Source: Phil1 sp964600045
Lineage (GTDB): Bacteria > Bacillota > Clostridia > Christensenellales > CAG-138
Length of the DNA: 12,533 nt
Reading direction: 5' to 3'
Assembly: GCA_964600045.1 (NCBI GenBank)
Contig: CAZRHS010000043.1
Span: 1 to 12,533 of the forward strand
Shown here: positions 6,611-12,533 of the stretch, in pieces
Layout: every line of letters starts with the position of its first letter
Numbering within the stretch: position 1 is the stretch's first letter
Position numbers and translations under genes: made by a program
The notes under the pieces: generated by a model
What the model was told of the DNA's origin: nothing
Seen by the model: only the letters and a program-made list of their open reading frames with translations
Database searches by the model: none

Positions 6611-8329
6611 ATGGAACAAGTTAAAAAGCCGTGGTTTAAGTACTACGGTTGTGTGCCGGAAACGCTGGAGTATCCGGACTGCACAATGGAAGAAGCCGTT
6701 GAGCAGGTGGCCAGGGAGTATCCGGACTATATAGCCTATGATTTCATGGGCAAAAAAACAACCTACGCCGATGCCGTAAGGGATATAAGGGCGGCCGCGA
6801 AGGCACTCAAGGCCCTGGGCGTAAAGGAGGAGGACAGGGTAACTATATGCATGCCCAACACCCCTCAAACCGTTTCCATGTTCTATGCCGCCAACATGAT
6901 AGGCGCGATAGCGAACATGATTCATCCCCTTTCAAGTGAAAACGAGATAGCGTTCTATCTTAACGATTCAAAGTCAAAGGTTGCCATAACGCTTGATCAG
7001 TTCTTCCCCAAGTTTCAGGCGATAAAGGAAAAAACCGGCCTTGAAACGCTTATAATCGCGTCCGTTGCCGATGCGCTGGACCCCATTAAAAAGGTTGGGT
7101 ACAAGCTTACGCTTGGCAAAAAGATAGCCAAGGTGCCGGAAACGGACTGGACCATAACCTGGAAGCAGTTTATAAAGAACGGCGATGGCGTTATTGAATA
7201 CCGTGTGCCGAGGCGCGCGGAGCAGGGCGCGGCCATTCTTTACAGCGGCGGCACCACCGGCAAAACCAAGGGCATTCTGCTTTCAAACCTTAACTTTAAC
7301 GCTTTGGGCAGGCAGATAATAGCCACCAACCCCATGTTTGAGCCGGGCGACAAAATGCTTGCCATAATGCCCATGTTCCATGGCTTCGGCCTTGGCGTAA
7401 GCATACACTCCATGCTTGTAAGCGGCGGCAGGTGCATACTTGTGCCGCGCTTCACGCCCAAAACATACGCGGAGCTTCTTGAAAAGCATAAGCCCAATTT
7501 CATTGCCGGCGTTCCCACGCTTTATGAGGCGCTTTTAAGGCTTGACGGTATAGACAATCTTGATCTTTCCTGCCTTAAGGGCATGTTCTCCGGCGGAGAC
7601 AGCCTGAGTGTGGAGCTTAAAAAGCGCATAGACAAGTTCTTAAAGCAGCATAACGCAACCATAGAGGTTCGCGAGGGCTACGGCACAACCGAGTGCGTTA
7701 CCGCAAGCTGCTTAACGCCTTATAACATGAGCCGCGAGGGCAGCATAGGCATACCCTTCCCGGACACTTTCTATAAAATAGTCAAGGTAGGCACGGAAGA
7801 GGAGCTTCCTTACGGCGAGGAGGGCGAGATTTGCCTTGCCGGACCCACCGTAATGCTTGAATACTGCAACCATCCCGACGAAACGGCCCAAACCCTGCGC
7901 AAGCATGATGACGGCCGCACATACGTGCATACCGGCGACCTCGGCGTTATGGATGAGGACGGGTTCATATACTTCCGCCAGAGAATCAAGCGCATGATAG
8001 TAACCAGCGGCTATAATGTTTATCCTTCCCAGATGGAAAACGTGTTCGATGCCCACGAGGCTGTGCACATGAGCTGCGTTATAGGCGTGCCTGATCCCTA
8101 CAAGATGCAGAAGATAAAGGCTTTTATTGTTCTTAAGCCCGGCTATGAAGCGGGGGAGAGCATGAAAAAGCAGCTGCTTGAATATTGCTCAAAGCACGTT
8201 GCCAAATACGCCATGCCCTACGATATAGAGTTCCGTGAGGATCTGCCCAAAACGCTTGTGGGCAAGGTTGCTTACCGCGTGCTTGAGGAAGACGAGCTTA
8301 AAAAAGCAAAGGAACAGCTGAAAAACTAA
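6611..8329 (+). CDS. Long-chain fatty acyl-CoA / acyl-ACP ligase (AMP-forming)
   Basis: The 572-residue adenylate-forming enzyme activates a carboxylic acid, probably a long-chain fatty acid, through acyl-AMP to a thioester. Core motifs are complete: phosphate loop YSGGTTGKTKG at residues 211-221, GYGTTE at 356-361, TGD at 441-443, a hinge region with YFRQRIKRMI, and the C-terminal catalytic lysine Lys552 (LVGKVAY). Length and motif spacing are normal for FadD-like ligases. It has GGAGG at 6601-6605 and lies 29 bp after the SDR stop codon, ahead of a terminator, so it is the third gene of the operon. The likely role is to feed acyl-CoA or acyl-ACP to the SPT-like enzyme; the known Caulobacter sphingolipid locus likewise includes an acyl-ACP synthetase. 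Whether the acceptor is CoA or ACP cannot be told from sequence. Confidence 0.88.
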   Translation: MEQVKKPWFKYYGCVPETLEYPDCTMEEAVEQVAREYPDYIAYDFMGKKTTYADAVRDIRAAAKALKALGVKEEDRVTICMPNTPQTVSMFYAANMIGAIANMIHPLSSENEIAFYLNDSKSKVAITLDQFFPKFQAIKEKTGLETLIIASVADALDPIKKVGYKLTLGKKIAKVPETDWTITWKQFIKNGDGVIEYRVPRRAEQGAAILYSGGTTGKTKGILLSNLNFNALGRQIIATNPMFEPGDKMLAIMPMFHGFGLGVSIHSMLVSGGRCILVPRFTPKTYAELLEKHKPNFIAGVPTLYEALLRLDGIDNLDLSCLKGMFSGGDSLSVELKKRIDKFLKQHNATIEVREGYGTTECVTASCLTPYNMSREGSIGIPFPDTFYKIVKVGTEEELPYGEEGEICLAGPTVMLEYCNHPDETAQTLRKHDDGRTYVHTGDLGVMDEDGFIYFRQRIKRMIVTSGYNVYPSQMENVFDAHEAVHMSCVIGVPDPYKMQKIKAFIVLKPGYEAGESMKKQLLEYCSKHVAKYAMPYDIEFREDLPKTLVGKVAYRVLEEDELKKAKEQLKN

Positions 8330-8345
8330 AAAAGAATTGAAAATC

Positions 8346-8368
8346 GGCGGCCGTGTGCCGCCTTTTTT
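8346..8368 (+). terminator. Rho-independent terminator of the lipid operon
   Basis: GGCGGC (8346-8351), loop CGTGT, GCCGCC (8357-8362), then six T (8363-8368). It lies 16 bp after the stop codon of the ligase gene and has textbook form. Confidence 0.9.
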
Positions 8369-8402
8369 GTGCCCCAAAATCGGGCGGAGGAGAGATTATT
8401 GC

Positions 8403-8446
8403 AAAAAATAAAGCGGCATGCCGAGACAAAAGCTACAGCACGCCGC
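8403..8446 (-). terminator. Rho-independent terminator of prs
   Basis: On the minus strand GCGGCGTGC (8438-8446) pairs with GCATGCCGC (8413-8421), a 9-bp stem with one G-T wobble and a 16-base loop. It is followed by TTTATTTTTT (8412-8403). It sits 23 bp past the prs stop codon and faces the terminator of the converging lipid operon. Confidence 0.75.
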
Positions 8447-8469
8447 AATATATAAAAAGGGGAACAAAC

Positions 8470-9510
8470 TTATTTGGTTACTCCGTCCAGGCTCATCTGC
8501 TGGGCAAAGCTTATCTCGAGCATCTTCTTGGGAGTGTGCTCAAACAGGGTACTTACGGAGCCGCGCTCGTGAATGGCCTTTACGGCCTCCGCGAACAGAG
8601 GAGCGGCGGAGATTATGCGAATCTTCTTGCTGTTGGCAACCGCGGGGCAATCCACCGTGTCGGTTGAAACAAGCATCTCTATGGGGCTTTCGTCTATGCG
8701 CTTTACGCCCTTTTCCTGCAGCACAACGTGGGAGAGGAAAGCGTAAATCTTGTTGGCGCCCTTTTCCTTAAGGCCGTGGGCAACATCTATAAGCGTGCCG
8801 CCGGAAATGGTGAAGTCGTCAACCACTATGCAGTCCTTGCCCTTAACGTCGCCTATTATCTCAAGCACCTTGGCGTTTTCGTCGTGGCCAACGCGCATCT
8901 TGTCGCCTATTGCAACGGCGCAGCCCAGTTCATCCGCCATGGAACGGGCGCGTTTCGCGCTGCCCGCATCGGGGGAAACAACAACTATGTCGTCAATCCT
9001 GTCCGGAGTGACTATGCCTGCATAGCGGGCGTATGCCGCAAGCAGGGGCTGTGCGTAAAGGTGGTCAACGGGCTTGGAGAAGAATCCCTGCACCTGCGCG
9101 GCGTGAAGATCCATTGTAAGCACGCGGTCGGCACCGGCCATCTCGAGCATGTCCGCGCAAACGCGGCCGCGGATGGATACGCGGGGCTCGTCCTTCTTGT
9201 CGCCCTTAGCGTAGCTGAAGTAAGGCATTATAACGGATACGCTGTTGGCGCTGGCACGCTTGAGCGCGTCTATATAGAACACCAGCTCCATGAATTCGTT
9301 GTTGGGGTTAAGGCCGATGGTCTGAACCAGGTAAACGTCCTTGTCACGTACGCTCTCGTTCAGGCGAACGAATGTGTTGCCTTCAGAGAATACCAAGGTG
9401 GTGTTGTCTCCAACCGGGCAGCCCAGATAGTCGCACATTTTCTTAACGAATTTGGTGCTGGCGCTGCCGCCGAAAATCCTTATAGGATCGTTAGTTCCTT
9501 GTCCAAGCAT
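8470..9510 (-). CDS. prs: Ribose-phosphate pyrophosphokinase (PRPP synthase), divergent subtype
   Basis: The 346-residue cytoplasmic enzyme makes PRPP from ribose 5-phosphate and ATP for purine, pyrimidine, His, Trp and NAD synthesis. The PRPP synthase signature is present as DLHAAQVQGFF (134-144), and the ribose-5-phosphate/PRPP loop as VVDDFTISGGTL (229-240). The ATP-loop region reads PYFSYAKGDKKDEPR (96-110) where the common bacterial form is YARQDRK. The length is about 30 residues more than the usual 310-320, mostly at the C-terminus. These differences suggest a divergent subtype within the family; it may differ in phosphate or ADP control. The start has AAGGGGGTC upstream, and a TATAAT promoter precedes it. 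It is a single-gene unit between its own promoter and a terminator. Family assignment is firm; the subtype is inferred. Confidence 0.92.
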   Translation of the reverse strand: MLGQGTNDPIRIFGGSASTKFVKKMCDYLGCPVGDNTTLVFSEGNTFVRLNESVRDKDVYLVQTIGLNPNNEFMELVFYIDALKRASANSVSVIMPYFSYAKGDKKDEPRVSIRGRVCADMLEMAGADRVLTMDLHAAQVQGFFSKPVDHLYAQPLLAAYARYAGIVTPDRIDDIVVVSPDAGSAKRARSMADELGCAVAIGDKMRVGHDENAKVLEIIGDVKGKDCIVVDDFTISGGTLIDVAHGLKEKGANKIYAFLSHVVLQEKGVKRIDESPIEMLVSTDTVDCPAVANSKKIRIISAAPLFAEAVKAIHERGSVSTLFEHTPKKMLEISFAQQMSLDGVTK

Positions 9511-9544
9511 TTATGCTTTGACCCCCTTATGCGAAATTATGCTA

Positions 9545-9573
9545 ATTATAGCAACAAAACGCCCGTTAAACAA
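9545..9573 (-). promoter_or_regulatory. Candidate prs promoter
   Basis: On the minus strand a perfect -10 TATAAT (9545-9550) lies 17 bases from a weak -35 TTGTTT (9568-9573, 3/6 match). The expected start near 9538 gives a leader of about 28 bases that includes the AAGGGGG ribosome binding site. Confidence 0.5.
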
Positions 9574-9624
9574 GGCTGGCAATTCGTTTTTTTGCGCACA
9601 AAAAGCTTTGCTATAAGCCTAAAT

Positions 9625-9639
9625 TATGCGCTTTGCATA
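9625..9639. promoter_or_regulatory. Inverted repeat TATGC-N5-GCATA upstream of prs
   Basis: A 5-bp inverted repeat, with a related GTATAAGCATAC element at 9663-9674; GCATAC occurs in both (9635-9640 and 9669-9674). It lies 52-106 bp upstream of the prs -35 box. The spacing and symmetry could mark a protein-binding site, but no regulator is identified and short repeats like this occur by chance. Confidence 0.2.
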
Positions 9640-9675
9640 CCCAATCCTGCAATTGTGCAGCCGTATAAGCATACA

Positions 9676-9719
9676 AAAACGCCGCGAATCACCGGAAAAT
9701 GCAGGCAATGCGGCGTTTT
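9676..9719 (-). terminator. Candidate terminator downstream of the MATE gene
   Basis: AAAACGCCGC (9676-9685) and GCGGCGTTTT (9710-9719) form a perfect 10-bp stem around a 24-base loop. On the minus strand the stem ends in GCGGCGTTTTTG, giving a short U run; the plus-strand reading GCGGCGTTTTG is nearly as good, so it may work both ways. It is 130 bp past the MATE stop codon, far but with nothing else between. Confidence 0.5.
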
Positions 9720-9744
9720 GATTTCAATTAAGTTAGTTGGTGTA

Positions 9745-9760
9745 CCTGCATTTTTGCAGG
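9745..9760. other. Small perfect hairpin CCTGCA-TTTT-TGCAGG
   Basis: A 6-bp stem with a 4-base loop. The segment 9745-9754 is also perfectly complementary, over 10 bases, to 9696-9705 in the loop of the neighbouring stem. A related hairpin (CTGCA-ATTG-TGCAG) lies at 9647-9660. The function is unknown. Confidence 0.4.
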
Positions 9761-9848
9761 AAACGATTCATTAAGTTGCGGCGATATAACGATTAAATAT
9801 TCTTTATAAAATCGAAATATCATGGATAAATACGGGCCGCGTCAAGGC

Positions 9849-11324
9849 TCAGTCCGTTCCGCCCTCTTTGGGCTCCACATAGCCAAGATTCATGGGCACC
9901 TCAAGCCAGCTTCCCGTGCGGTAAACGATAAATGAAACTATGCCGCGAACGGTAAGGTCTCCCGCCATGCCTATCCAGGCGCCGGTAAGACCAAGGGTTG
10001 TAAAGTGCGTCATAATATAGCAAACCGGCAGGCGAACAAGCCACATGCCCGCAAGCCCGAACAGGAACAGCCACTTTGTTTTTCTTGCCCCGCGGAACGT
10101 GCCGGCGATGGAGTTTGTAAGGGCGAAGAAGGGCTGCGCCAGCGCCTCCACCTTAAGCGCCGCCGCGCTTAAAAGCACAACCTCCGCGCTTGGGGTAAAC
10201 AGCGAAACTATGTTTCCGCCGAAGAAGAACAGCACAACGCCGAGCGCGCTCATCATTATAACGCAGCCTATAACGCATATGTTCGAAAACTTCTTGGCAA
10301 GATCCTTGCGCCCCGCGCCAAGGCTTTGGGCAACAAGCGTTGTAGCCGCCGCGCTGAAGCCGTATCCCGGCATATATGTTATGGATTCCGCCGTTATGCC
10401 AAGCGAATGCGCCGCAAGTGAAGCCGTGCCAAGGGAGGTTACCATGGCCGTCATAAGTATCTGACCAAAGGATATGCAAACCCTGTCAAATGTAACCGGC
10501 GTGCCTACGCGCACCATGTCGCTCCAAATTTCCTTATCAAAGCGGAACTTGTCCTTTGTGCTTATGTTGCAGGGGAATTTTTTAAGGAACAGCGCCCTGA
10601 GCAGCATTACGCCCGAGAACATATTGGCGATAGCCGTTGCGATTGCCGCGCCCGATACGCCGAGCCCCGCACCCCACATATTGAACGAAAGCCCGAATAC
10701 GGAAATTTCCCTCGGCTCATATATAAGCAAAAAGTTGAGCACCATGTTTATCAGGTTTGTGGAAACGTTGAATATAAGCGGCGTTGACGTATCGCCCGTG
10801 CAGCGCAGTATGCTTGAGCAAACCTGTATGGATGTGCTTGCTATGTATGATAAGCAAACTATTGAAATATAGCTTGTCGCGTCCGGGCATATTTCAGGAT
10901 CTCCGCCAAGCCAGTAGGGAAGATGCGGGGCAAGCAGAAGCATAATTGCCGTAAGCACGGCGCCAACGGCGAAAACCGCCATAACGCTCTGGCGCACAAC
11001 ATCCCTTGCCTTGTCGTAAAGCTTTGCGCCTATGTAGTTGCCAACCGGCACGCTGAAGCCTATCGCAACGCCGGCTATAATGCCGTTCATCAGCCAGTTT
11101 GTGGAGGTTGTCAGCGCAACCGCGGCCGTGGCGTTCGGGCCTATCGCGCCTACCATTGCCGTGTCCACATACTGAACCATCATTACCAGCACCTGCTCGA
11201 GCATTACGGGCCATGCCAGTTTCCATATTATTTTGCCCGGGCTGTGTGCCGAGCTTGTTATGTCTATTTGCTGCTGCTTCACCTTTGGACTGTCATCCTC
11301 CTTAAGAAAAGTGTTAATTCCCAC
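9849..11324 (-). CDS. MATE-family multidrug/cation antiporter
   Basis: The product, up to 491 residues, is a 12-transmembrane efflux protein of the MATE family, which exports drugs or metabolites in exchange for Na+ or H+. Two homologous halves are visible. The first starts at about residue 33 with IIWKLAWPVMLEQVLVMM and carries MVGAIGP. The second starts at about residue 265 (VRVGTPVTFDRV) and carries a GYGFSAAATTLVAQSLGAGR motif. The length is slightly above the usual 440-480 because of a hydrophilic N-terminal extension. The start is uncertain. The coordinates use GTG at 11324, which lacks a ribosome binding site and lies only about six bases from the predicted transcription start. GTG at 11282 (477 residues) has AAGGAGG upstream, though 14 bases away. 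It is divergent from rarA. The substrate cannot be predicted. Confidence 0.9.
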   Translation of the reverse strand: MGINTFLKEDDSPKVKQQQIDITSSAHSPGKIIWKLAWPVMLEQVLVMMVQYVDTAMVGAIGPNATAAVALTTSTNWLMNGIIAGVAIGFSVPVGNYIGAKLYDKARDVVRQSVMAVFAVGAVLTAIMLLLAPHLPYWLGGDPEICPDATSYISIVCLSYIASTSIQVCSSILRCTGDTSTPLIFNVSTNLINMVLNFLLIYEPREISVFGLSFNMWGAGLGVSGAAIATAIANMFSGVMLLRALFLKKFPCNISTKDKFRFDKEIWSDMVRVGTPVTFDRVCISFGQILMTAMVTSLGTASLAAHSLGITAESITYMPGYGFSAAATTLVAQSLGAGRKDLAKKFSNICVIGCVIMMSALGVVLFFFGGNIVSLFTPSAEVVLLSAAALKVEALAQPFFALTNSIAGTFRGARKTKWLFLFGLAGMWLVRLPVCYIMTHFTTLGLTGAWIGMAGDLTVRGIVSFIVYRTGSWLEVPMNLGYVEPKEGGTD

Positions 11325-11336
11325 TAACCGAGTATG

Positions 11337-11365
11337 ATTATACGCCGCGGTCGAGATTGTGTAAA
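11337..11365 (-). promoter_or_regulatory. Promoter of the MATE gene
   Basis: On the minus strand TTTACA (11360-11365, 5/6) and TATAAT (11337-11342, 6/6) are separated by 17 bases. Transcription would start near 11330, which bears on the choice of start codon. The -35 box overlaps that of the divergent rarA promoter. Confidence 0.7.
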
Positions 11366-11385
11366 GAGCGCATTTAGGGTATAAT
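11357..11385 (+). promoter_or_regulatory. Promoter of rarA
   Basis: A perfect -10 TATAAT (11380-11385) lies 17 bases after a weak -35 TTGTGT (11357-11362, 3/6). The expected start near 11392 leaves a leader of about 30 bases with AAAGGA (11407-11412), nine bases before the ATG. It shares three -35 positions with the opposing MATE promoter. Confidence 0.5.
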
Positions 11386-11421
11386 CAGGGTGCGTAAATC
11401 AATGAGAAAGGACTGTTGATA

Positions 11422-12533
11422 ATGGACCTTTTTTCGGCATCGGCAGGCCGCCGCGCCCCGCTTGCGGACAGAATGCGCCCAAGAACGCTTGATGAATTCA
11501 TAGGGCAGGAGCACATAGTTGGCAAAGGCAGGCTTTTAAGGCGCGCCATAGAAACCGATACCCTTACAAGCAGCATATTCTTCGGCCCTCCGGGCTGCGG
11601 CAAAACAACCTTAGCCAGCGTTATAGCCGCCCATACCGGCGCCAAAATAGCGAAGCTTAATGCAGTAACCGCCGGCGTAAGGGAGGTTCGCGCCGTAATA
11701 GATCAGGCGGAAAAGGATCTGAAGATGTACGGCACGCCAACCTATCTTTTGCTTGATGAGTGCCACCGCTGGTCAAAAACGCAGAGCGATTCCATCTTGC
11801 CCGCTCTTGAGTCCGGCATAGTGCGCTTTATAGGCTCAACCACGGAAAACCCCATGGTATCCATGACGGGCGCCGTTGTTTCCCGCTGCAGGCTGTTTCA
11901 GTTTTATCCGCTTTCGGTTAAGGATGTTGGCCGGGCGATGCGCGCCGCCCTTTCGGATAAGGAGCGGGGCTTAGGCTCGCTTAATATACAAATTGATGAC
12001 GATGCGTTTGAGCATATAGCCGCCACCGCAAACGGGGATGCCCGCTGCGCGCTTAACGCGCTTGAGCTTGCCGCGCTCACAACCGCGCCCGATGAAAACG
12101 GCGTTATTCATATTGATGCCGCCGTTGCCGCGGAAAGCGTGCAGAAAAAGGTTGTAAACGTTGACGATGAGCAGTTTTATAATATGCTTTCGGCCTTCTG
12201 CAAAAGCCTTCGCGGAGGGGACAGCGATGCCGCGATAGCCTGGTTTGCCCGCCTTGTGTACGCCGGCGTTGATCCGCGCATTATATGCCGAAGATTGATT
12301 GCCCACGCTTCGGAGGATGTTGGCTTGGCCAATCCCCAGGCAATGGTTCAGGCCGTTGCCGCCGCGCAGGCGCTTGAGCTTATAGGCATGCCCGAGGCCA
12401 GGCTTTCCATAACGCAGGCCATAATATTTATATGCGAAAGCCCAAAGTCAAACAGCGTTGTTACGGCCATGGAATCCGCCTTTGCGGACGCGGAGAGCAT
12501 ACCCGATATGCCGGTTCCCGTGCACCTTAGGGA
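11422..12533 (+). CDS. rarA: Replication-associated recombination protein RarA (MgsA), AAA+ ATPase, 3' truncated by window edge
   Basis: The first 370 residues of a RarA/MgsA/WRNIP1-family AAA+ ATPase are visible, with no stop codon before the window ends; the family is usually about 420-445 residues. It acts at stalled replication forks and single-strand gaps. Walker A is GPPGCGKTT (residues 55-63, Lys61), Walker B is LLLDECH (Asp112, Glu113), sensor 1 is GSTTEN (138-143) and the SRC arginine-finger region is at 154-156. The C-terminal oligomerisation part is present (GDSDAAIAWFARLVYAGVDP, ASEDVGLANP, ESPKSNS), up to VPVHLR near the edge. The Walker B neighbourhood reads DECHRWSKTQSD where most relatives have DEIHRFNKAQQD, a mild variant. 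The start ATG has AAAGGA at 11407-11412. It is divergent from the MATE gene. Confidence 0.95.
   Translation, partial: MDLFSASAGRRAPLADRMRPRTLDEFIGQEHIVGKGRLLRRAIETDTLTSSIFFGPPGCGKTTLASVIAAHTGAKIAKLNAVTAGVREVRAVIDQAEKDLKMYGTPTYLLLDECHRWSKTQSDSILPALESGIVRFIGSTTENPMVSMTGAVVSRCRLFQFYPLSVKDVGRAMRAALSDKERGLGSLNIQIDDDAFEHIAATANGDARCALNALELAALTTAPDENGVIHIDAAVAAESVQKKVVNVDDEQFYNMLSAFCKSLRGGDSDAAIAWFARLVYAGVDPRIICRRLIAHASEDVGLANPQAMVQAVAAAQALELIGMPEARLSITQAIIFICESPKSNSVVTAMESAFADAESIPDMPVPVHLR

Larger units (their letters stand above)
9511..9848. other. Gene-free 338-bp region between the MATE gene and prs
   Basis: No credible coding region, tRNA or known riboswitch was recognised. Reading leftward it holds an AT-rich stretch (9761-9848), a small hairpin (9745-9760), a larger terminator-like stem (9676-9719), a second small hairpin (9647-9660), an inverted repeat (9625-9639) and the prs promoter (9545-9573). 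Both flanking genes are on the minus strand. Confidence 0.7.

Noticed and set aside
8728..9774. Plus-strand open frame (348 codons) opposite prs
   Set aside because: Antisense to a clear PRPP synthase; no family likeness, and it runs through the prs promoter region.

Overview
The window looks like chromosomal DNA of a Firmicute (Bacillota), most likely an uncultured gut-type Clostridia member. Supporting signs are sugar ABC transporter genes of the Firmicute kind without a local ATPase gene, lipoproteins with Clostridia-style signal peptides and a Thr/Glu-rich linker, AGGAGG-type ribosome binding sites, TTGACA/TATAAT promoters, and heavy use of ATA (Ile) and CTT (Leu) codons. The taxonomy is an inference from style, not from a marker gene search. 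Nine protein genes are visible: eight complete, and one (rarA) running off the right edge.

Layout. (1) 58-4382, minus strand: an ABC importer operon in the order MalF-type permease, MalG-type permease, solute-binding lipoprotein. It is followed, behind its own promoter, by a small lipoprotein with a Thr/Glu linker and probable OB-fold domains. A strong terminator closes this block at the left edge. (2) 4613-8329, plus strand: a compact three-gene operon of an alpha-oxoamine synthase of serine palmitoyltransferase type, a short-chain dehydrogenase/reductase and a long-chain acyl-CoA/acyl-ACP ligase. It has a TTGACA-17-GATAAT promoter and a good terminator. (3) 8470-9510, minus: a somewhat divergent ribose-phosphate pyrophosphokinase (prs). 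(4) 9511-9848: a gene-free stretch with several hairpins. (5) 9849-11324, minus: a MATE-family efflux transporter. (6) 11422-end, plus: rarA/mgsA, divergent from the MATE gene, with overlapping promoter elements between them.

How the genes work together. The most interesting unit is the SPT-SDR-ligase operon. By family knowledge these are the activities needed to make a sphingoid long-chain base: activate a fatty acid, condense it with an amino acid (probably serine) with loss of CO2, and reduce the resulting 3-keto group. Sphingolipid synthesis is well known in Bacteroidetes and some Proteobacteria but is not a usual trait of Firmicutes. No N-acyltransferase (ceramide synthase) or acyl carrier protein lies in the window, so the final product is open. 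The ABC operon is divergently transcribed from the lipid operon across about 230 bp and probably imports an oligosaccharide. Its binding protein has an unusual C-terminal transmembrane tail. The right half (prs, MATE, rarA) looks like housekeeping and efflux functions.
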